Source: Thermohalobaculum sp951813525
GTDB lineage: Bacteria > Pseudomonadota > Alphaproteobacteria > Rhodobacterales > Rhodobacteraceae
Assembly: GCA_951813525.2 (NCBI GenBank)
Contig: CATOTJ020000003.1
Span: 496,001-560,000, forward strand
DNA: 64,000 nt
Reading direction: 5' to 3'
Shown: positions 53,292-61,769 of the stretch, in pieces
Layout: every line of letters starts with the position of its first letter
Numbering within the stretch: the stretch's first letter is position 1
Translations under genes and position numbers: made by a program
The notes under the pieces: generated by a model
What the model saw: the letters and a program-made list of their open reading frames with translations, nothing else
What the model was told of the DNA's origin: nothing
Database searches by the model: none

Positions 53292-53906
53292 TCATTCCGC
53301 GGCGGCGGGCTCGATGTGGAATTTTCCCGCTTTGTGATCTTCCCAGGCCTTTGTTCCATCCTCGCCGTCGGCAAATTCGCGTGCGCATTGAATTGCCGCC
53401 TGAATATTGGCGAGTCGCTGAATAGGGTCCTCGGCGTCGGTTGAATGAATGGCACAGATCGCAGAGCTTTTGCCCGAAAGTTCGGGCGGCGGCGGAACTG
53501 ATTGCAACCCAGCGGGCGCGAGTGAGCCCGAAGTCGTGAAGGCGGCAAAGGCTGCCCAGGCGCCAGGGCCTTCGAAATAGACTTCCTCGGCGAATTCACC
53601 GGCTGCGCGGCGTTGATCTTCTTCGGGCGTGCGGACCCAGGCTTCGGCCAATTGCAGACCGTGGCCCGCTTCGCCGTCGGTCAGGCCCATGCCGCGCATC
53701 ACAAGGCAGGCCCACCAGACCGCTTCGCGCTTTGGCAGGGCCAAACCGGCAAAGAAGAGCGCTGGTATCGGGTTTTCGTCGCTGGCGAGTTGCGACAGGA
53801 ATTCAAGCGGGGCGGCATCCTCGGGCACTTCACCCAAGTCATCTGCCGCCGCCGGGAACGCTTCGACGACCTGACTTGCGGTCGTGAATCGGATCCGGTT
53901 CGCCAT
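53292..53906 (-). CDS. T6SS-linked conserved protein (DUF6931-like)
   Basis: This 204-residue soluble, acidic, helical protein begins MANRIRFTTASQVVEAFP and contains REAVWWACLVMRGMG and AEEVYFEGPGAWAAFAAF. I connect it tentatively, from memory, with the DUF6931 family found in T6SS loci. It is placed between clpV and tagH on the same strand and may start the second T6SS transcript, because a strong hairpin separates it from clpV. Function not known. Confidence 0.7.
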   Translation of the reverse strand: MANRIRFTTASQVVEAFPAAADDLGEVPEDAAPLEFLSQLASDENPIPALFFAGLALPKREAVWWACLVMRGMGLTDGEAGHGLQLAEAWVRTPEEDQRRAAGEFAEEVYFEGPGAWAAFAAFTTSGSLAPAGLQSVPPPPELSGKSSAICAIHSTDAEDPIQRLANIQAAIQCAREFADGEDGTKAWEDHKAGKFHIEPAAAE

Positions 53907-54001
53907 CTTAGTTCACTGCCCCCTTAGTGGGTCCGACCAACGATTCCGTTGGGTTACGCACGTTCGTGCCCCCCGAGACCATCATCTTAACACCAAAGAA
54001 C

Positions 54002-54048
54002 GGGGCTTGCACAGACAGGGATTTTCCCGTTTTGGATGTGCAAGCCCC
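54002..54048 (-). terminator. Long stem-loop directly after clpV
   Basis: Perfect 12-bp arms GGGGCTTGCACA / TGTGCAAGCCCC enclose 23 nt that contain a smaller GGGA-TTTT-CCC hairpin. It starts 11 nt after the clpV stop. On the minus strand the stem is followed by GTTCTTTGG, only partly T-rich, so it may terminate, attenuate or protect the 3' end. Confidence 0.6.
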
Positions 54049-54059
54049 AGCGCTTCATG

Positions 54060-56684
54060 TCACTTCACCTCGTAGACAAAGTCCTGATCTTCGACCGCAA
54101 TACGGGCCGAAGTGATGACTTCGCCGGTCAAGGATCTGTTCAGCACTTCGAGCGACAGCGCCGGCAACATGGTGTTGGTGATGATGTTGTCGATCATGCG
54201 GCCACCGGACGCGGGGTCGTTGCAACGCCGAACGATTTCCGCCGTGACCTCGGGCGTCAGTTCCAGTGTTGCATTGTGCTCGGACTTCATGCGCTTGACG
54301 ATCCGGTTCAACTGCAGATCGACGATCTTGCCCATCATGTCGTCCGACAGCGGGAAGTAGGGGATCGTCACGATCCGTCCCAAGAGCGCTGCAGGGAAGA
54401 CCTTGAGAAGTTCCGGCTTCAGGGCTTCGGCCAGCTTCTCTGGCTCGGGCGCAAGTTCCGGATCTTTGGTCATTTCCATGATCAGATCGGTTCCGACATT
54501 CGATGTCAGGATGATCAAACAGTTCTTGAAGTTGATCAGACGCCCTGTGCCGTCTTCCATCTGGCCTTTGTCAAAGACCTGGAAGAAGACCTCGTGCACA
54601 TCGCCATGCGCCTTCTCGACCTCGTCCAGCAGTACAACCGAATAGGGCTTTCGCCGCACGGCTTCGGTCAGCTTGCCGCCTTCGCCGTAGCCGACATATC
54701 CCGGAGGTGCGCCCTTCAGCGAACTGACGGTGTGCGCCTCCTGATACTCGGACATATTGATGGTGATCATGTTCTGCTCGCCGCCATAGATCGCTTCGGC
54801 GAGGGCAATGGCAGATTCGGTCTTACCGACACCGGACGGGCCGCAAAGCATAAAGACCCCGATCGGCTTGTTCGGGTTGTCCAGCTTGGCGCGGTTGGTC
54901 TGGATGCGCTTTGCGATCATCTCGATGCCGTGACCTTGGCCGATCACCCGTTCGTTGATCGAATCTGCAAGGCCCAGGATTTGCTGCACTTCATCAGCAA
55001 CCATCCGGCCGGCCGGAATACCGGTCCAGTCCGAGATGATTGTTGCAACAGCCTGCTCGTCGACATGGGGGTAGATCATCCGCTGATCGGGATTGATCGC
55101 GTCCAGTTCGCCGACCTTGCCTTCCAGCGCGGTGCGAACAGACGTGGCATCTGCAGCCTCTTCACCCATTTGGGCGCGCAGGTCCTGGATCTCCTTGACG
55201 ATGCCTTGCTCTTTTTCCCACTCGGTTTCCAAGGCCTCCAGCCTGGCCGTCAGGCTTGTGAGTTCTTCATCGATCTCGGAAATCCGGTTTTCGTCGGCAG
55301 TGCCCAATTTGCGGTCGGCTTCCAGGCTGGCCTTTTCGGACTCCCGGTTTTCGATCAGTTTTCGGTTGTCTTCGACGGCGGCCGGAACAGCGACCTGGCT
55401 GATGGCGACGCGGGCGCAAGCCGTGTCGATCAAGCTGACGGCCTTGTCGGGCAACTGACGCGCGGGAATGTAGCGAGCCGACAGCGAACACGCCGCCCGT
55501 ATCGCATCGTCAGAAACACTGACCCCATGGTGTTTTTCCATGACGCCGATCATGCCGCGCAGCATGTAGGCACATTTGTCGATATCGGGTTCGTCGACAT
55601 TGACGACCTGGAACCGACGGGTCAGCGCCGGGTCTTTTTCGAAGTACTTCTGATACTCCATCCACGTGGTCGCAGCGATGGTCCGGAGGGTGCCGCGCGC
55701 CAGGGCTGGTTTCAGCAGGTTGGCGGCATCGCCTGTTCCGGCAGCACCACCGGCACCGATCAGCGTGTGTGCTTCATCAATGAACATGATGATCGGCGTC
55801 GGGCTAGATTGCACTTCGTCAATCACACTGCGCAAGCGTTCCTCGAACTGGCCCTTCATCGAAGCCCCGGCCTGCAAAAGGCCGATATCGAGCGACAGAA
55901 GCCGGACACCTTCCAGCGATGGCGGTACTTCGCCTGCAACGATCTTTTGGGCAAATCCTTCGACGACCGCAGTTTTACCGACACCGGCTTCCCCGGTGAT
56001 GATCGGGTTGTTCTGACGGCGGCGCTGCAGGATATCGATGATCTGGCGGATTTCTTCGTCCCGCCCGACAATCGGGTCCATGTCTTTGGCGTTCGCGGTA
56101 AAGTCGACGCAGAACTTGTCGAGCGCAGTCGTCCCGGCAGGACCTTCCGCTGAATCGGTGCCGCCGCCCGCGCCAATGGACGACCCGTCCATTGGTTTCA
56201 GAGTTTCTTCGTCGGATTCGCGCCAGATATTGTTGTAGTCCTGGGCCAACTGGTCCGGGTTCAGTTTGCCAAACTCGGCGCTGATGTTTTTCAGCGTCCG
56301 GTTCAGCTTCATATCCTTCAGCATGCCCATCAGGACATGTCCGGTGCGGATCTGCATCTCACCGAAGAACAGCGTGGCATAGAACCAGCCGCGTTCCAGC
56401 GCATCGACGATCTGTTCCGAGATCTGGGGCATCTCGGTGACGCCCTTCTTCAGACCTTCGACCAAAGTCGACACATCGGCCAGCAAGCGGCCACGGTCGA
56501 GCCCGTAATGATCGCAGGTCAGCGCCAGATCGGAACGGTCATTCTGCAAAATCTGAGCAAACCAATGCGCCAGTTCCAGGTTCGAATTTCCTGCCCCCTT
56601 GGCTTGGCGCAATGCTTGAATAAATCCGTCATACCCCAGGCGGTTAAGTTTACCTGTCACTGTTTCTAAGCTGATATCAGTCAT
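54060..56684 (-). CDS. tssH: T6SS sheath-disassembly ATPase TssH (ClpV)
   Basis: ClpV is a hexameric AAA+ protein that recycles contracted TssBC sheaths. The 874 residues contain the N-terminal Clp repeat domain, Walker A GEAGVGKT (about residue 228), the coiled-coil middle domain (about 400-520), the second Walker A GPSGVGKT (about residue 613), and the C-terminal domain. It ends the upstream half of the T6SS locus; a 12-bp stem-loop follows. Its stop to the next gene is 153 bp. Confidence 0.95.
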   Translation of the reverse strand: MTDISLETVTGKLNRLGYDGFIQALRQAKGAGNSNLELAHWFAQILQNDRSDLALTCDHYGLDRGRLLADVSTLVEGLKKGVTEMPQISEQIVDALERGWFYATLFFGEMQIRTGHVLMGMLKDMKLNRTLKNISAEFGKLNPDQLAQDYNNIWRESDEETLKPMDGSSIGAGGGTDSAEGPAGTTALDKFCVDFTANAKDMDPIVGRDEEIRQIIDILQRRRQNNPIITGEAGVGKTAVVEGFAQKIVAGEVPPSLEGVRLLSLDIGLLQAGASMKGQFEERLRSVIDEVQSSPTPIIMFIDEAHTLIGAGGAAGTGDAANLLKPALARGTLRTIAATTWMEYQKYFEKDPALTRRFQVVNVDEPDIDKCAYMLRGMIGVMEKHHGVSVSDDAIRAACSLSARYIPARQLPDKAVSLIDTACARVAISQVAVPAAVEDNRKLIENRESEKASLEADRKLGTADENRISEIDEELTSLTARLEALETEWEKEQGIVKEIQDLRAQMGEEAADATSVRTALEGKVGELDAINPDQRMIYPHVDEQAVATIISDWTGIPAGRMVADEVQQILGLADSINERVIGQGHGIEMIAKRIQTNRAKLDNPNKPIGVFMLCGPSGVGKTESAIALAEAIYGGEQNMITINMSEYQEAHTVSSLKGAPPGYVGYGEGGKLTEAVRRKPYSVVLLDEVEKAHGDVHEVFFQVFDKGQMEDGTGRLINFKNCLIILTSNVGTDLIMEMTKDPELAPEPEKLAEALKPELLKVFPAALLGRIVTIPYFPLSDDMMGKIVDLQLNRIVKRMKSEHNATLELTPEVTAEIVRRCNDPASGGRMIDNIITNTMLPALSLEVLNRSLTGEVITSARIAVEDQDFVYEVK

Positions 56685-56720
56685 CGAAATTCCCCTTCCC
56701 TAGTCAGTCCTGTCTTTTCT

Positions 56721-57746
56721 TTAGTGTAGCATCGAACCGCCATCGTCGCGGATCGGAGAGAATCTTGTTCGGACATGGGCGCTGCCGTCGTCATTCTTGG
56801 GATCGGGCACCCATGTCGTCCAGCCCAATCTTCCGAACCCACTGACCTGCGCAGGCTTCACGCATTCCTTGGGCAGCACCAGTTCAACTTCCCAATCATA
56901 TTCGAAACCAACCGCATTCGAGAGCGCATCGACCAAGCGGTCGGCCCAATGCCCGCCGGGTAGAAAGTTTTCGTATTCTCGCAGCGTATCGACATGCAGG
57001 CTGAGGCGAAACCGCGTATCGACGGTGAGCACCCGCGCACCGGCCATGGCGCCGCCGCCGAGTTCGGCGTGGGCCGCCCCCAGCCTGGTCTGATCGGCGG
57101 GGTCGACATCCAGATAAGTGCCGATGAATTCCTCGATTTCAGCCTCGATACCGAACATGCCGGAAATCAGATGTTCAATGCGCGAGGCGCAGGGGCCGCG
57201 CGGCGCCAACAGACCGGCGAACGCCAATTTCTGATAGTCGGGCATGGTGTCGAGATCGCGCCACGCCTTGGTTCCGATGCCGATCGAACTGCCGAGATAG
57301 TCGCGAAAACGGTCGCGGTCGGGCTGGCGCATCTGTTGCGCCGGACGGGCGTCGGCATGGGCACGATAGAAGAACTGAAGAAACCGGTTGTTGAAGATGT
57401 CCAGGAACCGGACGAATGCATCGCCGCCATTCAGGCTTGCGCTATTGCGGTACCAGCGCAGTGCCTCGTCCGTCGTGGTCAGCGGAAGTGGCCCCATCGG
57501 GCCCAACATTCCAAGAAATTTCACCCGAACACGGGCTTTGGTCGAATTTGTTGCCGGATCGAAGGTTGCGACATTCGACGCCGGAAAATCCATGAACGGC
57601 ACTTGCCCGAGGTCAAGATACTCGTCGCGCCGTATCGTCGTTTCGCCAATGCGCGGTTTTTCGAGGTTCAGCGCCTCGAACCGGCTGACGACCCAGAAGA
57701 AATTGTGATCGTAGGGCCGTTCCGCCAGGTTTTCCCGCCAGGTCAC
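56721..57746 (-). CDS. tssG: T6SS baseplate subunit TssG
   Basis: TssG forms the baseplate wedge with TssF and TssE. The 341 residues show NFFWVVSRFEAL, the hydrophobic FLGMLGPMGPLPLTTTDEAL stretch characteristic of TssG, FLDIFNNRFLQFFYRAHAD, and a beta-rich C-terminus. The start overlaps tssF's stop by ATGA. Confidence 0.93.
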   Translation of the reverse strand: MTWRENLAERPYDHNFFWVVSRFEALNLEKPRIGETTIRRDEYLDLGQVPFMDFPASNVATFDPATNSTKARVRVKFLGMLGPMGPLPLTTTDEALRWYRNSASLNGGDAFVRFLDIFNNRFLQFFYRAHADARPAQQMRQPDRDRFRDYLGSSIGIGTKAWRDLDTMPDYQKLAFAGLLAPRGPCASRIEHLISGMFGIEAEIEEFIGTYLDVDPADQTRLGAAHAELGGGAMAGARVLTVDTRFRLSLHVDTLREYENFLPGGHWADRLVDALSNAVGFEYDWEVELVLPKECVKPAQVSGFGRLGWTTWVPDPKNDDGSAHVRTRFSPIRDDGGSMLH

Positions 57747-59713
57747 AGAACCTGCCTCCGGCCAAGGCGCGGCGGCCAGCGCATGATTTCCTTGCGCTCG
57801 GGCGTGCGGATAACCGTTTGCGTGAATTGGTTGAGCGAGACGTATTCCTGCAAAAAGCGGTCCAGGACCGAGCCGAGGAGGAAGACGCCAGATCCTTCGA
57901 ATGCGCGTTCTTCGATCGTAATCGTCACTTCCAGCCCGCGCGCTGCCGCCACACCGCTGAGCGCGCGCACGCGGCGGATGACCGGTTTGGCATCGACCGA
58001 GCGCAGTCCGCGAATGCGCCGTTCCATCACATTGTCCGTCAGATCGGCGAACAGTGCCAAAACGTCCTTCAATGCCCGCGCGCCTTCGCCGGCCCGGTTC
58101 GAAATCAGGCCCAGGTGATTGAGCGCCAGCATGTTCACCAGCCGCCAGGTGTTTTCGCCCGTATAGTTCGGGCGGGCACGATCGGTTCCGCCGGTGATGA
58201 TCGGCTCTCTTGGCTTTGTCGGTTGCGTCATCGCATAGACGCGAAGCTGATCATTGTCCTTCAGGATAAAGTCGGCACCTGTTGCCCCGATCGGCAAATG
58301 CTCGGGGATATGCCGGTTCGAACAGAGCGCCCGGACCGAAACCTGACTGACGGGATCCCCCTCCTCATCGAGGATGTCGTGCCCAACAAGGGTCAGCCAC
58401 ATGTCGGTCCCGATATAGTCGGATTGCGAGCCGAACCGGACCTCCTTGGTGGTCCGTTTTCGCTGCATCCTCCGGATCGCAAAGAACAGCGCGCGCGATC
58501 GCACGGACTGATCCTCGGGCGAAGAATAAATCGGGAAAACCGGCATCTTTTCGGCCTCGCCCGCCCGGCGGGCCGAAACACCGACAATGCGATGCGGCTC
58601 GTATTCCAGGTACCGGCCGCGATCCGGAATTACCTGGTATTCGTAATCATCCGCGTTGACCTGGATGTTGTTGCACGACTTCTCGAACAGGTTCACCGCC
58701 GTCGCACAGAACAGCGAAAAACGCTCTGGCGTGACCGACGTGGTCATGCCCGATTCCAGTTCGTCAAAAACGAAAATCAGTTCGAATTCGGCGGCTTCCA
58801 CAGCCTCGAGATGACGCCCGAAATCCTTCACTCGAAAGCCCAGGAAATGTTTTGGGAAGGCGAAATAGTCGCGGATGTAGTCAAAACCGCGGAAGACGCG
58901 GTGGTCAATCGGATAGAGCGCTTCGTCATCATCGAAACCGATCTGCTCGAGCACGTCTTCGATCGGCAGATTTTTCACATGCCACTTCAAATCTGCAGCA
59001 CGCCACCGCAGTGCAATCTGAACCGTGTGGCCGAAAATTTGTTCGTAGATCGAAACGCAGGTGTCTTCCGGCCCGGAAAGGTTAACCTTCAAGGCCGGGA
59101 GTTTAATGCCCTTCGCCCACGCTTTCGGATCCTCGGCCATTTTTTCGGCATCGGGTTCCTTGTCCAGCGCCTTGGTCGAGCGCACGCGGAACCCCAGTCG
59201 CAGACCGGCCGCTGCATCGACCGGAACATTCAGTCCCAACCCATCAAGAGGGGCTACAGAGCCGACATATTCGGCTTTCGTCACCGACAACGGCGTCAGC
59301 CACAGGTCCGAGGTCAGACGATAGGTACAATCGACCGGACGTTCGCGTTCGCGATATGTGGCGTCCAAATAGCCACCGCGTTTGACTACGACGCCGTCAC
59401 GCAAAGCCGGATCGCCAAACACCGGGTCGACCTTAATCTGGATGAAGGACGGGATCGGCGCCAAAAAATTTGGCACCAATTGCTCCAGCATGTTGTCCGT
59501 AAAGTTCGAGAACTCGTGCTTTAGCTTAAGCTGCACGCGGGTCGCGAGAAAGGCAGCGCCTTCGACCATGGCACCAACCATGGGATCGGCATTGTCCCGG
59601 GTCAGGTCGCCGAGACGCTCGCCGACACCCGGATACTCTTCGCCGAACTCAGCCGCATGCTCGTAGAACAGCTTAAGTTCCTCGTCGTAGAGCTTCATGA
59701 ATTCGCGGTTCAT
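57743..59713 (-). CDS. tssF: T6SS baseplate subunit TssF
   Basis: TssF is the largest baseplate wedge protein. The 656 residues begin MNREFMKLYDEELKLFYEHA, the usual TssF N-terminus, followed by EEYPGVGERLGDL and MVEGAAFLATRVQLKLKHEF, and end with the GSVLDRFLQEYVSLNQF segment. It overlaps tssG by four bases and follows tssE by 18 bp. Confidence 0.95.
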   Translation of the reverse strand: MNREFMKLYDEELKLFYEHAAEFGEEYPGVGERLGDLTRDNADPMVGAMVEGAAFLATRVQLKLKHEFSNFTDNMLEQLVPNFLAPIPSFIQIKVDPVFGDPALRDGVVVKRGGYLDATYRERERPVDCTYRLTSDLWLTPLSVTKAEYVGSVAPLDGLGLNVPVDAAAGLRLGFRVRSTKALDKEPDAEKMAEDPKAWAKGIKLPALKVNLSGPEDTCVSIYEQIFGHTVQIALRWRAADLKWHVKNLPIEDVLEQIGFDDDEALYPIDHRVFRGFDYIRDYFAFPKHFLGFRVKDFGRHLEAVEAAEFELIFVFDELESGMTTSVTPERFSLFCATAVNLFEKSCNNIQVNADDYEYQVIPDRGRYLEYEPHRIVGVSARRAGEAEKMPVFPIYSSPEDQSVRSRALFFAIRRMQRKRTTKEVRFGSQSDYIGTDMWLTLVGHDILDEEGDPVSQVSVRALCSNRHIPEHLPIGATGADFILKDNDQLRVYAMTQPTKPREPIITGGTDRARPNYTGENTWRLVNMLALNHLGLISNRAGEGARALKDVLALFADLTDNVMERRIRGLRSVDAKPVIRRVRALSGVAAARGLEVTITIEERAFEGSGVFLLGSVLDRFLQEYVSLNQFTQTVIRTPERKEIMRWPPRLGRRQVL

Positions 59714-59731
59714 GGTTAGCTCCTCAAGGCA

Positions 59732-60292
59732 TCAGCTTCGATTGATCTTGATTTCGCCCGAGTCGAGTTCGACTTCGGTCACAAATTCGATCGGGGCGGG
59801 TTCAGGACTGGCCCGCATGTCGGACCTTACGACAAACCGGATCGTCAGGTCATCCTCATTCTCGTGATCGCGAACAACCTCCAACGTATCGTAGAGCAAT
59901 CTCGGTTCGAAAGCGCGCAGAGCGTCGATCAGGTCCTCGCGAATCCCATCGATACGCTCGGTCTCTTCGATGGTCTTGTTCGCCATGTCGCGGAGCCCAA
60001 AATTCAGGATCGATTTCCGGACATGCGGCAGATCGCCGATTATATCATCGGCGGCACTTTCAAGATTGACAGTGTTCAACAACGCCTCAAGGTCTTCGGC
60101 CAAAAGACGCTTGAGTTCCGACTCGGAGAGCGCGCGCCGCCCGCTTGCCGCGGTCCTTCGGCTGGACAGAATTCGCTCGCCATCTTCGGTTCGCAGATCG
60201 ACCTGTTTCTTGCCATCGCGAGCCTCGATGGCCGCGCGGAACGCGTACATCAACGGAGCGCGCAGCGGCTGGCTTGCGTCGCGTTTGGCCAT
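59732..60292 (-). CDS. tssE: T6SS baseplate subunit TssE
   Basis: TssE is the gp25-like component at the baseplate/sheath interface. The 186 residues include the gp25 core: DLEALLNTVNLE, SILNFGLRDMANKT, and DALRAFEPRLLYDTLEV with the conserved F-E-P-R-L motif. It follows tagJ by 9 bp on the same strand. Confidence 0.93.
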   Translation of the reverse strand: MAKRDASQPLRAPLMYAFRAAIEARDGKKQVDLRTEDGERILSSRRTAASGRRALSESELKRLLAEDLEALLNTVNLESAADDIIGDLPHVRKSILNFGLRDMANKTIEETERIDGIREDLIDALRAFEPRLLYDTLEVVRDHENEDDLTIRFVVRSDMRASPEPAPIEFVTEVELDSGEIKINRS

Positions 60293-60301
60293 CGGCGCGG
60301 A

Positions 60302-61099
60302 TTACAGCTGGAAGCGCGCTTCCCTGATTTCCAGAATCGGGAAGTCGTCGTCAGCACTCATCAGGATGCGTTGCCCGACGCCCGTAAAGACGTCTGAACC
60401 CGCATCCGCCCACTCAGTTCCCCGCGCCAACGCAAGCTCTGACTTTCCGGCAGATTCAGAACCCGAATAGCGTGTCGGAACATACCCGTGCAGCACCCTT
60501 CCGTCGGTCCAGGTGAAATGCGCCGGCGCCCAGAGGAAGTGGTTCACCTGACTGGGCTTCTCGACCCGGACTGATGTCAGGGCGGTGAACGGAACCCAGC
60601 AATAGTCCCCTTCTGTCGGCAAAAACGCCTCGAGCATCGGGCCATAGCGGGCATCGCCATCCATGAGCCAGTCAAACGACACATCACCGATCTGTCCAGC
60701 CGCAGCACCGGCGCTTTCCAGCGCTTCGGCGCGTAATGCAGCGCCACCGGCGACATCGCCGGATTGGTGCATTTCAAACGCCTTGGCGAAGGGGGCCATC
60801 CAATCCTCGGGGTCCCCGACAATTGCCGGTGCCTCGGCCTTTTGGTGGCTGTCAACGCGTTGACGTTCGAGCTTTAGGAGAATCTGGAATTGCTTCCAGA
60901 TGGGTGCCTGTTGGTTCGCAGCCGCCAAAAGCGCATCAAGCTGCGCCTCGGCCCGGTCCCATTCACCATTCAGGCAGAAAAGTTGAAAGAGCTGTGCCCG
61001 CGCTTCCGGATCGCCCGGATCGTCGCGCACAGCACCTTTCCCAGAAGAAAGGGCGGCGTCGAGATTGCCCTCTTTGAGTAATTCGAGAGCATTCGACAT
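60302..61099 (-). CDS. tagJ: T6SS accessory protein TagJ (ImpE family)
   Basis: TagJ/ImpE binds the sheath protein TssB and assists the sheath cycle. The 265 residues have an N-terminal helical TPR-like part (ALELLKEGNLDAAL, RAQLFQLFCLNGEWDRAEAQL) and a C-terminal domain with GDYCWVPFTALTSV and NHFLWAPAHFTWTDG that marks the family. It lies between hcp and tssE. Confidence 0.92.
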   Translation of the reverse strand: MSNALELLKEGNLDAALSSGKGAVRDDPGDPEARAQLFQLFCLNGEWDRAEAQLDALLAAANQQAPIWKQFQILLKLERQRVDSHQKAEAPAIVGDPEDWMAPFAKAFEMHQSGDVAGGAALRAEALESAGAAAGQIGDVSFDWLMDGDARYGPMLEAFLPTEGDYCWVPFTALTSVRVEKPSQVNHFLWAPAHFTWTDGRVLHGYVPTRYSGSESAGKSELALARGTEWADAGSDVFTGVGQRILMSADDDFPILEIREARFQL

Positions 61100-61130
61100 G
61101 CCGCCCCCCCAATTCTTGACGGTGCCAGAT

Positions 61131-61625
61131 TTACGAGATCGAGCCCTTGCCCTTCTTGATGTCCCAAGTCAGCTTCGGCTTGGCGCCTGCGCCGCCTTCC
61201 TTGGTCTGAACGACGTATTCCCATTCGACCTTGGCGAAGTTCAACGAGACGTTTTCAGTCAGGCGATCTTCTGCACCCGAGCCGCCGGTCGAAACAGACG
61301 AGATAATCACGTCGTCGAATTTCCCAACGATATACGAGAGCGCCTTGTTGTCGCCGCCGGACTTCGTGCAATGCAGTTCGGCCTTGAGAATATGCTTGCC
61401 GACCAGGCAGCTGTGCATCAGCGCGGGCGACGACTTGTCGACCCATTTGACAAAGTTAACGTCTTGCACCGAAGCCTGTGCGTTGGAGCCGCCACCGCCC
61501 ATATGGGCATTTGCGGACTGCGACATTCCCCATGACCAGGACAGGATATCAATCCAGCCGCTGTGGTCGTCGTCTTCAGATTCACCGTCGTGGCTATCGA
61601 TCTTAATGAACATACTGGGTTTCAT
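61131..61625 (-). CDS. hcp: T6SS tube protein Hcp (TssD)
   Basis: Hcp forms the hexameric-ring inner tube and is exported. The 164 residues match alphaproteobacterial Hcp: MFIKIDSHDGESEDDDHSGW, ILSWSWGMSQSA, FVKWVDKSSPAL, and the C-terminal FAKVEWEYV. GGAGG lies nine bases before the ATG. It has its own near-consensus promoter 56 bp upstream, which fits the large amounts of Hcp these systems need. Confidence 0.95.
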   Translation of the reverse strand: MKPSMFIKIDSHDGESEDDDHSGWIDILSWSWGMSQSANAHMGGGGSNAQASVQDVNFVKWVDKSSPALMHSCLVGKHILKAELHCTKSGGDNKALSYIVGKFDDVIISSVSTGGSGAEDRLTENVSLNFAKVEWEYVVQTKEGGAGAKPKLTWDIKKGKGSIS

Positions 61626-61680
61626 GGACTTCCTCCATCATTTCAAGTTACGGTTGGTGGATTCGAAATAGGCCAAATCA

Positions 61681-61709
61681 ATAATACAGCACTACATCCT
61701 ATTTCTCAA
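61681..61709 (-). promoter_or_regulatory. Near-consensus sigma-70 promoter for hcp
   Basis: On the minus strand TTGAGA (61709-61704), a 17-bp spacer and TATTAT (61686-61681) form a promoter 56 bp before the hcp start, within the most AT-rich part of the locus. Transcription would begin near 61674. Confidence 0.65.
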
Positions 61710-61736
61710 AAAAATTACCTACGCTTACAAATTTCT

Positions 61737-61760
61737 CCGAGGGCGCGAATACGCCCCCGG
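61737..61760 (-). terminator. Stem-loop between tssC and hcp
   Basis: CCGAGGGCG / CGCCCCCGG arms (9 bp, one mismatch) with a 6-nt loop start 9 nt after the tssC stop. The sequence after the stem is AGAAATTTG, not a clean T-run, so partial termination or RNA processing is more likely than a full stop. Confidence 0.5.
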
Positions 61761-61769
61761 GGTTATCTC

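Noticed and set aside
54036..56153. 705-codon open frame on the plus strand
   Set aside because: Antisense shadow of clpV; the true gene has complete AAA+ motifs.
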